Source of the DNA: an uncultured Campylobacter sp.
GTDB taxonomy: Bacteria; Campylobacterota; Campylobacteria; Campylobacterales; Campylobacteraceae
Assembly (NCBI GenBank): GCA_945873855.1
Contig: CAMCEN010000008.1
Location: 1 to 64,000, forward strand
Direction: 5' to 3'
Length of the DNA: 64,000 bases
Positions 46,739 through 56,264 of this stretch are shown one piece after another. The translations under genes were made by a program, and so were the position numbers. A model generated the notes under the pieces. That model made no database searches and was not told where the DNA came from. It saw only the letters and a list, made by a program, of their open reading frames with translations. Positions within the stretch are counted from its first letter, which is position 1; every line of letters begins with the position of its first letter.

Positions 46739-48271
46739 ATGAGAGCTTTATTTTTGTTAGCGATTTTTGTTTTTGCTCTTTTAGCTAATGAAACAGCAGC
46801 ACAAACCGAACCGCCAAAGCTCTCAGAGGGCGATCAAAAAATAAAAATTAAAGAGATAGATGCAAAGCTAGCAAACAATATCTGGGCTAGGGAATACGCA
46901 AATTACATGCTCTACACCAAGCTAGAACGCGAGCTAGCACTAGCTAAGGAGCAAGCAAACAAGGGCACTACTGACCTTGAACTAGAAAATCAAATCAAAC
47001 GCTTAAGCGCTCAGCTTGATGCGCTAAAAGACTTTGCTAAATCGCCCTTTGTTACGCTTTTGGTCCCACCAAATATAGAAGCTTCTCCGCAAATTACAAA
47101 TCCACTTGCTCTTTTTGGCGGTTTTTCGTATCTAAAAAACCTTAATCAAACAAAAGAAAGCTACGAAAATCTGCTAAAAGAAATACAAATAGCCTCAAAG
47201 GCTCTAAAAGAGAAAAAAGAGCTTTTAAGCGATGAGGCGCAAATAGCCGAGCTTGAAGCTCAAATTTCTGAGTTTGAAATCGCTAGTGTCACGGCAAATA
47301 CAACTTTTTCTATATTTTCAAAAAAAATTGATGAAAGTATAGCTGAGATAAATGCTAAAATCACCGCTCAAATCAAACATAGCTTTGTGATTTTAGGCAG
47401 CATTCTCTCAGTTTTTCTAATCGGCATTGTGGCGAAATTTAGCATTCACCATTATATGAAAGATAATCAAAAATTCTATACCATAAATAAGTTTATAAAC
47501 ATCACCGGCTTTATTATTATAGTCTTTATCTTGCTTTTTGCTTATATTGAAAATGTAAATTACCTAATTACCATTTTAGGTTTTGCCTCAGCTGGTTTAG
47601 CAATTGCGATGAAAGATATGTTTATGAGCTTGCTTGGATGGAGTGTTATTCTTGCTGGCGGTAGCTTTCATGTTGGTGATCGCATAAAAGTGCGTTATGA
47701 AAATGGAGATTTAGTAGGCGATATCATTGATATTAGCTTACTTCGCATGACATTATATGAGGATATCACGCTTACAACCTACAAGCAAAACCGCAGATCA
47801 GGTCGCATAATCTTTATCCCAAATAACTATATATTCACAGCTACCATAGCAAACTACACACATAGCGGTATGAAAACAGTCTGGGATGGCATAGATATAG
47901 CAATTACCTTTGATAGCAATCACAAAAAGGCTGTTTACATCGTAAAAAGCATAGTTCGCCACTACTCAAAGGGCTTTACAGATGTAGCAAAAACGCAGAT
48001 GAATAAGTTGCGAGATCAATACAGCATAAAAAATACAAATGTAGAACCTCGCATTTATACTTTCTTAGAGCCCCATGCAATCGTCGTTAGCGCATGGTAT
48101 AAAACAAATTCTTATGCTACTCTAGCGCTGCGCTCAAATATCAGCGCAGATATAATAGAAGCCTTTAACAAAGAAAATGATATCAAAATCGCCTATCCTC
48201 GCCAAACCCTTTATCTAGGGCGAGATAAGGGGCCTTTGCCAAGCGATGAGGCATGGGAGCAAAACTCATGA
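46739..48271 (+). CDS. MscS-family mechanosensitive channel
   Basis: A 510-aa protein with a signal peptide (about 1-20), a long coiled-coil periplasmic region (about 30-205), then TM helices near 215-235, 250-272 and the pore helix GFASAGLAIAMKDMFMSLLG, followed by the MscS beta domain (GGSFHVGDRIKV...GDIIDISLLRMTL). It would release solutes on osmotic down-shock. The periplasmic extension makes it a larger MscS relative. It overlaps mtaB by four bases. Confidence 0.88.
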   Translation: MRALFLLAIFVFALLANETAAQTEPPKLSEGDQKIKIKEIDAKLANNIWAREYANYMLYTKLERELALAKEQANKGTTDLELENQIKRLSAQLDALKDFAKSPFVTLLVPPNIEASPQITNPLALFGGFSYLKNLNQTKESYENLLKEIQIASKALKEKKELLSDEAQIAELEAQISEFEIASVTANTTFSIFSKKIDESIAEINAKITAQIKHSFVILGSILSVFLIGIVAKFSIHHYMKDNQKFYTINKFINITGFIIIVFILLFAYIENVNYLITILGFASAGLAIAMKDMFMSLLGWSVILAGGSFHVGDRIKVRYENGDLVGDIIDISLLRMTLYEDITLTTYKQNRRSGRIIFIPNNYIFTATIANYTHSGMKTVWDGIDIAITFDSNHKKAVYIVKSIVRHYSKGFTDVAKTQMNKLRDQYSIKNTNVEPRIYTFLEPHAIVVSAWYKTNSYATLALRSNISADIIEAFNKENDIKIAYPRQTLYLGRDKGPLPSDEAWEQNS

Positions 48272-49515
48272 GCAAGGTCTTTGTCAAAACCTTTGGCTGT
48301 CGTACAAATATAGTTGATAGCGAGCTAATTAAAGCTCATTTAGACAATTCTTTAAGCAGCGATGAAGCAAGTGCAGATACTATCATAATCAATGCTTGTA
48401 CTGTCACAAACGGAGCTGATAGCGATGTGAGAAACTACGCAAATCGCATGAGTGCTTTGGGTAAAAAAGTGCTTTTTACAGGCTGTGGCTTTGAGAGTAG
48501 GGGAAGGGAGTTAATGGAGGCTGGCAAGGTCTTTGGCGTCTTTTCGCCGGCTAAAAAAGCTGAGATTAAAGAGCTAATATCAAGGAATTCTAGATTTTTT
48601 GAAAATGGCAGCAGCGATTTTGTAGAAAATCATGTAATAAGCGGCTTTTCTAAGCACTCAAAAGGCTTTGTTAAAATCCAAGAAGGTTGCGATTTTTCTT
48701 GTTCGTATTGCATTATCCCTAGCGTGCGTGGTAAGAGCCGTTCTATGAGCGAGGAATTTATCATCACTCAAGCAAAAGAGCTAATCGCAAATGGCTACAC
48801 AGAGCTTGTGCTAACTGGCACAAACATCGGCAGCTACGGCAAAGACAGCGGCTCTAGCCTAGGGCTTTTACTCCAAAAACTAGGTGCGCTAAATGGCTTA
48901 AAGCGCATCCGTCTTGGCAGCATAGAACCATCTCAAATTGATAATAGCTTTAAAGAGTGCTTTGGTGAGAGTTGGCTAGAACGCCACCTTCACATAGCCT
49001 TACAGCACACTAGCCAAGCTATGCTAAATATCATGCGCAGAGCTAATAAAGCTGATAAAGACAAAGAACTTTTTTTAAGTCTTGCTGATATGGGCTTTGC
49101 TCTTGGCACAGATTTTATCGTAGCTCATCCTGGCGAGAGTGAGCAGATTTGGACTGAGGGCTTAGAGGCGTTTAAAGCCCTGCCGATTACGCATTTACAC
49201 GCTTTTATTTATAGCAAGCGTGATGGCACAAGGTCTGCTAGTATGAGCGAGCCTATCCCAAATGCCAAGCTAGCAAAAGAGCGTCTAAACACGCTAAAGC
49301 AAATCGCTAGCGAACATAATCTAGAATTCCGTAAAAAAAAGCAAAAGCTAGATGTTTTTTGCGAACAAAAGGGCAAGGATGGGCTATATCATGGCTTTGA
49401 TCAGTTTTATAACAAAATAGCAATAGAGTCAAACACAGACATCACTAAACAATGGTTGGAGATAGATGATTATGAAATCAGACCTGAGAGCAATTTTGCA
49501 AAAATTAACCGCTAA
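48268..49515 (+). CDS. mtaB: tRNA t6A37 methylthiotransferase MtaB
   Basis: A radical-SAM enzyme of 415 aa that adds a methylthio group to t6A37. The N-terminal domain (VKTFGCRTN, NACTVTN, TGC) carries three cluster cysteines. The radical-SAM motif CDFSCSYC follows, then a TRAM-like C-terminus. I choose ATG at 48268 (MSKVFVKTFGC), overlapping the mscS stop as ATGA. GAATTC half sites inside the frame near 48590 and 49318 encode RNSRF and LEFR. Confidence 0.9.
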   Translation: MSKVFVKTFGCRTNIVDSELIKAHLDNSLSSDEASADTIIINACTVTNGADSDVRNYANRMSALGKKVLFTGCGFESRGRELMEAGKVFGVFSPAKKAEIKELISRNSRFFENGSSDFVENHVISGFSKHSKGFVKIQEGCDFSCSYCIIPSVRGKSRSMSEEFIITQAKELIANGYTELVLTGTNIGSYGKDSGSSLGLLLQKLGALNGLKRIRLGSIEPSQIDNSFKECFGESWLERHLHIALQHTSQAMLNIMRRANKADKDKELFLSLADMGFALGTDFIVAHPGESEQIWTEGLEAFKALPITHLHAFIYSKRDGTRSASMSEPIPNAKLAKERLNTLKQIASEHNLEFRKKKQKLDVFCEQKGKDGLYHGFDQFYNKIAIESNTDITKQWLEIDDYEIRPESNFAKINR

Positions 49516-51139
49516 TAAAAAATATCTTTTCTTTGGGCTTTTGGCTCTGCTTTTTGCGCTTATTATCTTTGTGGCGATTCGTGCAGTGCCAAAAGAAATC
49601 ACAGTCAGCGAATACGAAACACTACTAAGCCAAAACCTAATTAGTGATGCTGTGCTTGATGAAAATAGAGTGCTACTTAGCGTGGGACACTCGCGCTATT
49701 ATGTACTAAAAGACAGCATTGATATGCGTGAGCTTGGCAAAAGAGTAGCAATTAGTGTAAAAAGTGGTTTTAGCACCGAGTTAACCTTGTTTATAGGGCT
49801 GGTGCTGGGGCTGTTTTTTTACTCGCTTTATTCTAGGCGCAAAAAACCAGCCACTCATCAAACAAGTGCAGAACTAAGCTCGTTAGTTGGGGCTGAGGCT
49901 ATTACGCCAACTATATCAAATGTGCTATTTAAGGATGTTGCTGGCATTGATGAAGTAAAATCAGAGCTAATGGAAATAGTTGATTTTCTAAAAAATCCAC
50001 GCAAATATAGAGAATTTGGTGTCAAACTCCCTCGTGGCGTGCTGATGATAGGGCCACCAGGTGTTGGCAAAACGCTAGTAGCAAAAGCCGTAGCAGGTGA
50101 GGCTGGGGTGCCGTTTTTTTATCAAAGTGGCGCAAGCTTTGTTCAAATCTATGTAGGTATGGGTGCAAAAAGGGTGCGAGAGCTATTTGCTAAGGCTAAA
50201 AGCTTTGCTCCAAGCATAATTTTCATTGATGAAATAGACGCTGTTGGCAAGGCTAGAGGCGGTGGGCGAAATGATGAGAGAGAAGCCACGTTAAATCAAC
50301 TGCTAACCGAAATGGACGGCTTTAATGACAGCAGCGGCATAATAGTAATTGCTGCTACAAATAAAATTGAGATGATAGATGAGGCACTACTACGCTCAGG
50401 GCGTTTTGATAGGCGTGTGTTTTTGGCTCTACCTGATCTAAACGACCGCAAAGACATACTAAAATCATACCTAGCTAGCAAAAAGCATGAAGTAGACATC
50501 GACGCTCTTGCTAGGCACACTACAGGATTTAGCGGTGCTGGGCTAGCTACTTTGGTAAATGAAGCGGCAATAAATGCTATTAGAGAAAAAAGAGTGCTTA
50601 TTAGCGATGATGATTTTAAGGCTGTTTTTAGCAAAGTGCTTCACGGAAAACGCAAAATCGGCGCTCTAAACGAGGCTGAAAAACAGCTCCAAGCCCTATA
50701 TAAAGCCGCTAAGGCTTTATGTGCTGAGTGGTTTGGTGTGGAGTTTGAGAGAATTTCGCTGCTTGAAGAGCGTTTTATAGACTACGACCATGAAATAAAA
50801 AGTAAAAGCGAAATTATCGCAAAAATCAAAGTGCTATTAGCAGGCAGAGAAGCGATGAAAATCTATCAAAATGAGCTATATAGCAACTGCGCTAGTGATG
50901 TAGCTCTAGCAAGAGAGCTAGCACATAAGGCAGTTAGCGAGTATGCGATGAGCAAAAATCTACTTGCTAGTGAGACTGATGTGCTAGAAATCTTAGAGAG
51001 TGCGCAAGCACAAGTAGCAGAGTTTATCTCTAACATGCAAGCCCAGCTTGAGGCTATAAGTGAATTTTTGGCTCAAAATGAGAGCATAAGCAGAGCTGAG
51101 GTAGCAAATATCATAAAGGCAAAATATGAGCAACACTGA
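49466..51139 (+). CDS. FtsH-like membrane AAA+ ATPase lacking the protease site
   Basis: A 557-aa protein with the FtsH plan: TM helix at about 20-40, short periplasmic domain, TM near 110-125, AAA+ domain with Walker A GPPGVGKT, Walker B IIFIDEIDAVG, pore loop FVQIYVGMG and LLRSGRFDRR. Where FtsH has the HEAGH zinc motif, this protein reads QLQALYKAAKALCA, with no HExxH. It is therefore probably an unfoldase or scaffold without M41 protease activity. It overlaps mtaB by 50 bases and mogA by 14. The true FtsH is expected elsewhere. Confidence 0.85.
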   Translation: MIMKSDLRAILQKLTANKKYLFFGLLALLFALIIFVAIRAVPKEITVSEYETLLSQNLISDAVLDENRVLLSVGHSRYYVLKDSIDMRELGKRVAISVKSGFSTELTLFIGLVLGLFFYSLYSRRKKPATHQTSAELSSLVGAEAITPTISNVLFKDVAGIDEVKSELMEIVDFLKNPRKYREFGVKLPRGVLMIGPPGVGKTLVAKAVAGEAGVPFFYQSGASFVQIYVGMGAKRVRELFAKAKSFAPSIIFIDEIDAVGKARGGGRNDEREATLNQLLTEMDGFNDSSGIIVIAATNKIEMIDEALLRSGRFDRRVFLALPDLNDRKDILKSYLASKKHEVDIDALARHTTGFSGAGLATLVNEAAINAIREKRVLISDDDFKAVFSKVLHGKRKIGALNEAEKQLQALYKAAKALCAEWFGVEFERISLLEERFIDYDHEIKSKSEIIAKIKVLLAGREAMKIYQNELYSNCASDVALARELAHKAVSEYAMSKNLLASETDVLEILESAQAQVAEFISNMQAQLEAISEFLAQNESISRAEVANIIKAKYEQH

Positions 51140-51665
51140 AAAAAAAGCAAAAATAGGAATTCTTACAATCAGCGATAGAGCCAGTGCTGGCGTGTATGAG
51201 GACAAAAGCGGCGCAGCTATCAAAGAGTGCTTAGAGCTTTGGATAAAAACGCCTTTTGAGTATGATTATAAGGTAATTCCTGATGAGTTTGAGCTAATTT
51301 GCGAGGCTTTGCGCTCTTTTTGTGATGATGGCTGTGATCTAGTGCTAAGCACTGGCGGCACAGGCCCAGCTCTGCGTGATATCACGCCTGAGGCAACGCT
51401 AGCTGTGTGTCAAAAAGAACTTCCTGGCTTTGGCGAACTTATGAGAATGACTAGCTTAAAGTATGTGCCAACAGCGATTTTATCTCGCCAGACAGCTGGT
51501 ATTTTAGACTCATCGCTTATCATAAATCTACCCGGTCAACCAAAGGCGATAAAAGAGTGCTTGGAGCCTATTTTTCCTGCTATTCCATACTGTCTTGATC
51601 TAATAGGTGCAGCTTACATTGAAACTGATGAAAACTACATAAAGGCATTTCGCCCAAAAAAATAA
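51126..51665 (+). CDS. mogA: Molybdopterin adenylyltransferase
   Basis: A 179-aa enzyme that adenylates molybdopterin before molybdenum insertion. Family signatures ILTISDRASAGVYEDKSG, VLSTGGTGPALRDITPEAT and INLPGQPKAIKECL are present. It overlaps the upstream ATPase gene by 14 bases. A GGAATTC in the first codons (about 51157) is tolerated in the frame (GIL). Confidence 0.92.
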   Translation: MSNTEKKAKIGILTISDRASAGVYEDKSGAAIKECLELWIKTPFEYDYKVIPDEFELICEALRSFCDDGCDLVLSTGGTGPALRDITPEATLAVCQKELPGFGELMRMTSLKYVPTAILSRQTAGILDSSLIINLPGQPKAIKECLEPIFPAIPYCLDLIGAAYIETDENYIKAFRPKK

Positions 51666-52200
51666 AAAATAAAAAATAAAAAAAGCATTGTTGCTGGGTG
51701 ATGACACAGCAGGGAATTCTAAAATTCCCTAAAATTCCGTCATTGCTGAAATTCCGTCATTGCGAGAAATGAGTGAAACGAACGACGAAGCAATCTCGTT
51801 CAATGTTTAATAAATGAGATTGCTCCCTCTGCTTTACTCCCTCGCAATGACGAATTTTAGGGAATTCTAAAATTCCTTAGCACAGAGATCCCTCAGTCAA
51901 GCTGGGGGATGACACAGTAGAGAATTTTAAAATTCCCAAAGAGAATTCCCAAAGAGAATTTCCAAAGATAAAAAATACCCCCGTACCCCCAACTAGCGGA
52001 TGCGAAGCAAAAAAGCCTAGGAATTCTAAAATTCCCTAATCTAGAATTCCTAGTAAATAAAGCTCAAATTTTGAGTTTTACTTTCAAAAACTTTTAAAAA
52101 TTAAGAAATATTTAATATTGCATTTGTTAGACTTTCATCGCTCATTTTAAAAGTCAATATCAAATTGATTTTATAAAATGAAAATTTTTTTAAAGGATTT
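51666..52200. repeat. Gene-free repeat mosaic upstream of efeO
   Basis: No gene. It contains a MITE-like element (51754-51852), a GTCATCC-type hairpin near 51886-51916, GAATTC sites, an inverted copy of the GGGGGTTAGGGGGTA-type repeat (51967-51992), then about 150 bases of AT-rich promoter DNA. TATAAAAT at 52172-52179 is a candidate -10. ATATCAAATTGATTTTAT just upstream could be a Fur-type site, but the match is weak. Confidence 0.75.
51754..51852. repeat. MITE-like element related to 16244-16338
   Basis: Ends CCGTCATTGCGAG and CTCGCAATGACG, with internal GCAATCTCGTT / AATGAGATTGC. A truncated end (CCGTCATTGCTGAA) lies just before it. Confidence 0.75.
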
Positions 52201-53016
52201 ATGATGAAATTTTCTAAACTTTCTTTGTTTGTGGTAGGCGCTCTGCTTGCTACTTCACTCAGTGCTAAGGCTGATTTTAGTAAAGAAGTTAGCGAGTATA
52301 GAGCTTATGTTATCGCTGAGATTGACGAGCTGCTAGCTAAAACAACCGAGTTTGTAGATAAAATAAACGCAGGCGATGTAGAAAGCGCAAAGCGTCTATA
52401 TGCTCTTTCTCGCATGCATTATGAACGCTCAGAGCCTATTGCTGAGAGCTTTGGCGAGCTTGATCCAAAAATCGATGCTCGCCTAGCAGACTTGCAAGAA
52501 GATGGCAAAAGCGAAAAAGACTGGAGTGGCTTTCATAAAATAGAAAAAATCCTTTGGGAAACTGGCAGCACAAAGGGCGCAGAAGCCACTGGCGCACAAC
52601 TTCTAAATGATATAAAAGAGCTAAGAGCAAAAACTCTAACTGCTAAGGTGGATGCTGAGCTTATGCTAACTGGGGCTGTGGATTTGCTAAATGAAGTAAG
52701 CACTAGCAAAATCACTGGGGAAGAAGATATATTTTCAAAAACTGACCTTTATGACTTTGCAGCAAATATAGAGGGTGCGCAAAAAATCTATGATATCCTA
52801 AAACCACATTTGCTAAAAAAAGATAAAAATCTAGCTAAGGATATAGAAGCTCAGTTTAAAAATGTAAATGCGCTTTTAGCTAAGCAAAACTTCTCAAAAG
52901 ATGGCTATGATTTTAAAGCTTATGATAAGCTTTCGCAAAATGAGATAAAAGAACTTGCTGAGGCTGTAAATAAACTTGGCGAACCATTATCAAAAATGGG
53001 TGTAATTTTAGACTAA
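52201..53016 (+). CDS. efeO: EfeO-like periplasmic imelysin (M75) protein
   Basis: A 271-aa exported protein: signal peptide (about 1-24, ending SLSAKA) and an all-helical EfeO/imelysin domain with the HxxE site in GFHKIEKILWE. There is no cupredoxin domain, unlike E. coli EfeO. It is the periplasmic iron-binding part of the Efe ferrous-iron uptake system, followed 9 bases later by efeB. ATG at 52201 or 52204 is possible; AAAGGA precedes both. Confidence 0.88.
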   Translation: MMKFSKLSLFVVGALLATSLSAKADFSKEVSEYRAYVIAEIDELLAKTTEFVDKINAGDVESAKRLYALSRMHYERSEPIAESFGELDPKIDARLADLQEDGKSEKDWSGFHKIEKILWETGSTKGAEATGAQLLNDIKELRAKTLTAKVDAELMLTGAVDLLNEVSTSKITGEEDIFSKTDLYDFAANIEGAQKIYDILKPHLLKKDKNLAKDIEAQFKNVNALLAKQNFSKDGYDFKAYDKLSQNEIKELAEAVNKLGEPLSKMGVILD

Positions 53017-53025
53017 GGTTAATTT

Positions 53026-54191
53026 ATGAACCAAAGAAGAAGTTTTTTTAAAAATACTCTAGGTTTAGCACTTGGTGCTAGCGCTGCGCTTAGTGGCGCT
53101 AGTGCTAATGAGCTAGCAAGTAGGATAAAGTCAAAGACTGCTAATAAATACGAATTTTACGGCACTCATCAGCAAGGCATCGCCACACCAGCTCAAAAGT
53201 TTATTTACTTTTTGGTGCTTGATTTGCATGAAACAGAACCCAAAAAAATAAGTGAAATCTTTAAGCTTTGGACAGCGCAAAGCGCAAATCTAAGTGAGGG
53301 CAAAAATATAGAAAAATATAGCTCAAATGCTCTTTTGCCACCTGTTGATACTGGCGAGGCTGACTCGCTAGAACACGCAAATCTAACGCTTACTTTTGGC
53401 GTGAGTGCTAGCTTTTTTGATAAGCTTGGGCTAAAAAATAAGCCTAGCGAGCTAGCAGATTTGCCACATTTCCCACGAGATCAGCTAAAAGAGCAGTTTG
53501 TAGGCGGAGATATCTGTATCCAAGCCTGCGCTGATGATCCACAAGTGGCATTTCACGCTGCTAGAAATTTACTGCGAACAGCTCGCACAAGTCTAAGTCC
53601 AAAATGGTCGCAAATGGGCTTTAATTCATTTATGGGCAGCGATACGCCACGCAATCTTTTTGCCTTTAAAGACGGCACTATAAATCCTAAAAAAACAGAG
53701 CTTGATAAAGAAGTGTGGATAAAAGGCGGAGTTTTTGATAATGGCTCTTATCTTATAGCTAGAAAAGTCGTTATGCACCTTGAGACTTGGGATAGAACGC
53801 ACTTAAAGGGACAAAATGAGACCTTTGGCAGGCAGCGTGATAGCGGGGCACCTTTTGGTAAAACTGGCGAGTTTGACGAGATCGAGCTAAGTGGAGATAA
53901 TGCTGCGCCAGATACTTCGCACGCATTTTTGGCAAAAAGTGCTGGGCAAAAATCCTGCGCCGCTCATACAGCTACGCAAGCGGGGTAAATGAGCGTGGGG
54001 CTTTGGATGCTGGGCTTTTGTTTATTAGCTTTCAGCGTGATCCAGCGCAGTTTATTGCTATCCAAAGCGCACTTGGACTAAAAGATAAAATGAATGAATA
54101 TATCACAAACATCGGCTCTGGCGTGTTTGCCTGCTTTGGTGGGGTGAGCCGTGATAAAAATGATTATATAGGAAAAAGGCTTTTTAGCTAG
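53026..54191 (+). pseudogene. efeB: DyP-type peroxidase EfeB, interrupted by a frameshift
   Basis: A Tat-exported haem peroxidase (QRRSFFK twin-arginine signal) with the family segment FKDGTIN. The frame from 53026 runs to FLAKSAGQ and then into nonsense, stopping at 53988. The correct continuation, KILRRSYSYASGVNERGALD followed by AGLLFISFQRDPAQF, is in another frame and ends at 54191. One A missing in the A5 run at 53948-53952 explains it; with A6 the product is about 388 aa. It may be a real loss, a phase-variable switch or a sequencing error. The stop TAG abuts GGAATTC. Confidence 0.85.
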
Positions 54192-54406
54192 GGAATTCTA
54201 GATTTTAAACTTGAATTCACAATTCTAGAATTCCGTGGAATTTAGTGGAATTCTGTGGAATTCCTAGGAATTCTAAATTCAAAATTTAGGGAATTTTAGA
54301 TTTTAAACTTGAATTCACAAAGAGAATTCCCAAATCTAGATTTCCCAAAGAGAATTCCTAAATCTAGAATTCCTAGGAATTCTAGATTTAAAATTTAGGA
54401 TATAAA
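54192..54406. repeat. Palindrome cluster between efeB and efeU
   Basis: About 215 bases almost wholly of GGAATTCTAG, AGAATTCC and CAAAGAGAATTCCC units; no coding sequence. TTAGGA at its end is the ribosome site of efeU. Confidence 0.85.
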
Positions 54407-56096
54407 ATGAAAAAATACATTTTGGTTTTGCTTTTAATCTGCGCTAGTGTTTTTGGGCAGCAGCTTTCATTAAGCAGTTTTTTTTGTGCGTATTTCTGAT
54501 GGGCTTGATTGCGCGAAGGCTAATAATTTTAGCTGCGTCAGTGCTGAGCTTAGTGCTTTTGAGCTTAGCTTTAATGCCTTAGAGCAAAGTAGCTCGCCAG
54601 CAGCTGGGGCTGTCAAAATGGCTCTAAACACGGCAAAAAAAGAGCTAAGCAGCGCTAGTTTAGAGGCTCTCTCGGTTGCGCTAGTTGCTTTTGAAAAAGA
54701 GCAAAATCCTATTAATTATCAAGCTTTGATCAAAAACTTTGAAAAAAAGGTAATGCCTGCTTTTAGAGCCTTTGAGGCAGCTACGCCAAACGGCGAGATG
54801 GGCGAATTACAGCTAGTGTATAAAAAGCTTTATGATACTTGGCAACGAAATGAACGCGTTGTAGGCGATCTAAGCTCTGCTCACTATGGCAAAATAGAAA
54901 CTGCGATGGCAATGTATAGACTAGCAATGCTAAATGAGCCTATGGATAGGGCTGCGATGAGCGAGCAAGTAGGGCTTATGAAGGGCTATTTGGCTGAGTT
55001 TTTAGCAGGCAAATACCAAAATGCAAGCAGCGAAAATGGCGGCGCAAGTGGGCTTTTAGCAGGACTTGCTGGGCTAAAAACCGCACTTCTTAATATAGGC
55101 AAGGATGATAAAAAGGCTAAGGCCGAGATTCTTTCTTTTATCACGGCGTGGCCTGCTTTTGAGGGCGAAATTCGCACAAGAGATGCTGGGCTTTATAATA
55201 GAATTGAAAGTGATTTGCCTAGCATAGCAGCAAATCTAAGTGCTGGCAAAGCTAGCTTAGAGAGCATTATTTTGGGCATAGAAGCACTTGATTTAAACGC
55301 TGGATATAATGCCATTGATGTAGCACTGGTGCTAATTAGAGAGGGCTTAGAGGCACTTTTAATCATAATTGCGCTTTTTGCGGCTTTAAAAACTAGCACA
55401 AAAGCTAAGGTTGCAATTAGCCTGGGTGCTGGGCTTGGAGTAGTGCTTAGCGTCGCTACTGCCGTGCTTTTAGCCACCTTGTTGCCACTTGATAATGCAG
55501 ATGTTGATAGAGAGATTTTAGAAGGCTTTGTAGGCATTGTGGCTGTGGGTGTGATGGTCTTTATCATCGCTTGGCTACATAGCAAATCTAGTGCAAAGGC
55601 TTGGGAGCAATTTGTGAAAAATCAAGCAAAAATTCTAGCTGGCGGTAGCGTGCTTTGCCTTGGTGGGCTTGCCTTTTTGGCTGTGTTTAGAGAGGGGGCT
55701 GAGACGATTTTGTTCTATGCTGCAATGCTACCAAAGACTGAGATAGCGCACTTTAGCGGTGGTTTGGCACTTGGCGTTATAGTGCTAGGAATTTTTGCTT
55801 ATTTTATAGATTATATCACCAAAAAAATCCCTATGCGACATATTTTTAGAGTGATGAGTTTGCTACTTTATGCGCTAGGATTTAAGATTTTGGGTATGAG
55901 CGTTCATGGACTTGAGCTTACTGGTGTGATTGATAGCACTATTATTTCAGCTTTGCCTAGCATTTCATTTATCGGCTTTTATAACAGCGTAGAGAGTATT
56001 AGCGCACAAGTTTTTTATATCTTAGCAGTTTTAGCACTTTTTGCCTTTTCTAGCTTAAAAGAGCAAAAAAGCACGCTAAGAGTAGCTAGGGCGTAA
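54407..56096 (+). pseudogene. efeU: FTR1-type iron permease EfeU, frameshifted near its N-terminus
   Basis: Translation from ATG 54407 gives a good signal peptide (MKKYILVLLLICASVFGQQ) and then stops at 54499. The rest of the protein (RISDGLDCAKANNF onward) is in a second frame to 56096. An extra T in the T8 run at 54478-54485 explains the break; T7 joins them into about 562 aa. The main part has a periplasmic helical domain (about 270 aa) and a seven-helix FTR1 permease with iron motifs REGLE and REGAE. An internal GTG at 54486 could start a product without a signal peptide. Confidence 0.85.
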
Positions 56097-56102
56097 AACT
56101 CT

Positions 56103-56128
56103 GCTAGGGAATTCTAGAATTCCCTAGC
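56103..56128 (+). terminator. 26-bp perfect palindrome followed by T-tract after efeU
   Basis: Arms GCTAGGGAATTCT and AGAATTCCCTAGC are exact reverse complements, followed by GTTTTACTATTTTTTT. This has the form of a rho-independent terminator made from the genome repeat. Confidence 0.75.
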
Positions 56129-56229
56129 GTTTTACTATTTTTTTAATAAAAAAACCAAATTTTGGTAAATTCGTAACAATTAAAACTTAAAATTTATCTT
56201 TACTTACTCAATCAAGGCAAAATTTGTGT

Positions 56230-56235
56230 TATAAT
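56230..56235 (+). promoter_or_regulatory. Extended -10 (TGTGTTATAAT) for ilvB operon
   Basis: AATTTGTGTTATAATTTTGCG about 30 bases before the ilvB ATG. Confidence 0.6.
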
Positions 56236-56264
56236 TTTGCGATATTTTTTATGAGGCAAAAATA

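Noticed and set aside
52140-52200. Strong Fur box in front of efeO
   Set aside because: ATATCAAATTGATTTTAT is only a weak match to the Fur consensus and lies in generally AT-rich DNA; kept only as a remark.
54003-54191. Separate small gene downstream of efeB
   Set aside because: Its sequence is the expected C-terminus of the DyP peroxidase in another frame; a single missing A joins the two parts.
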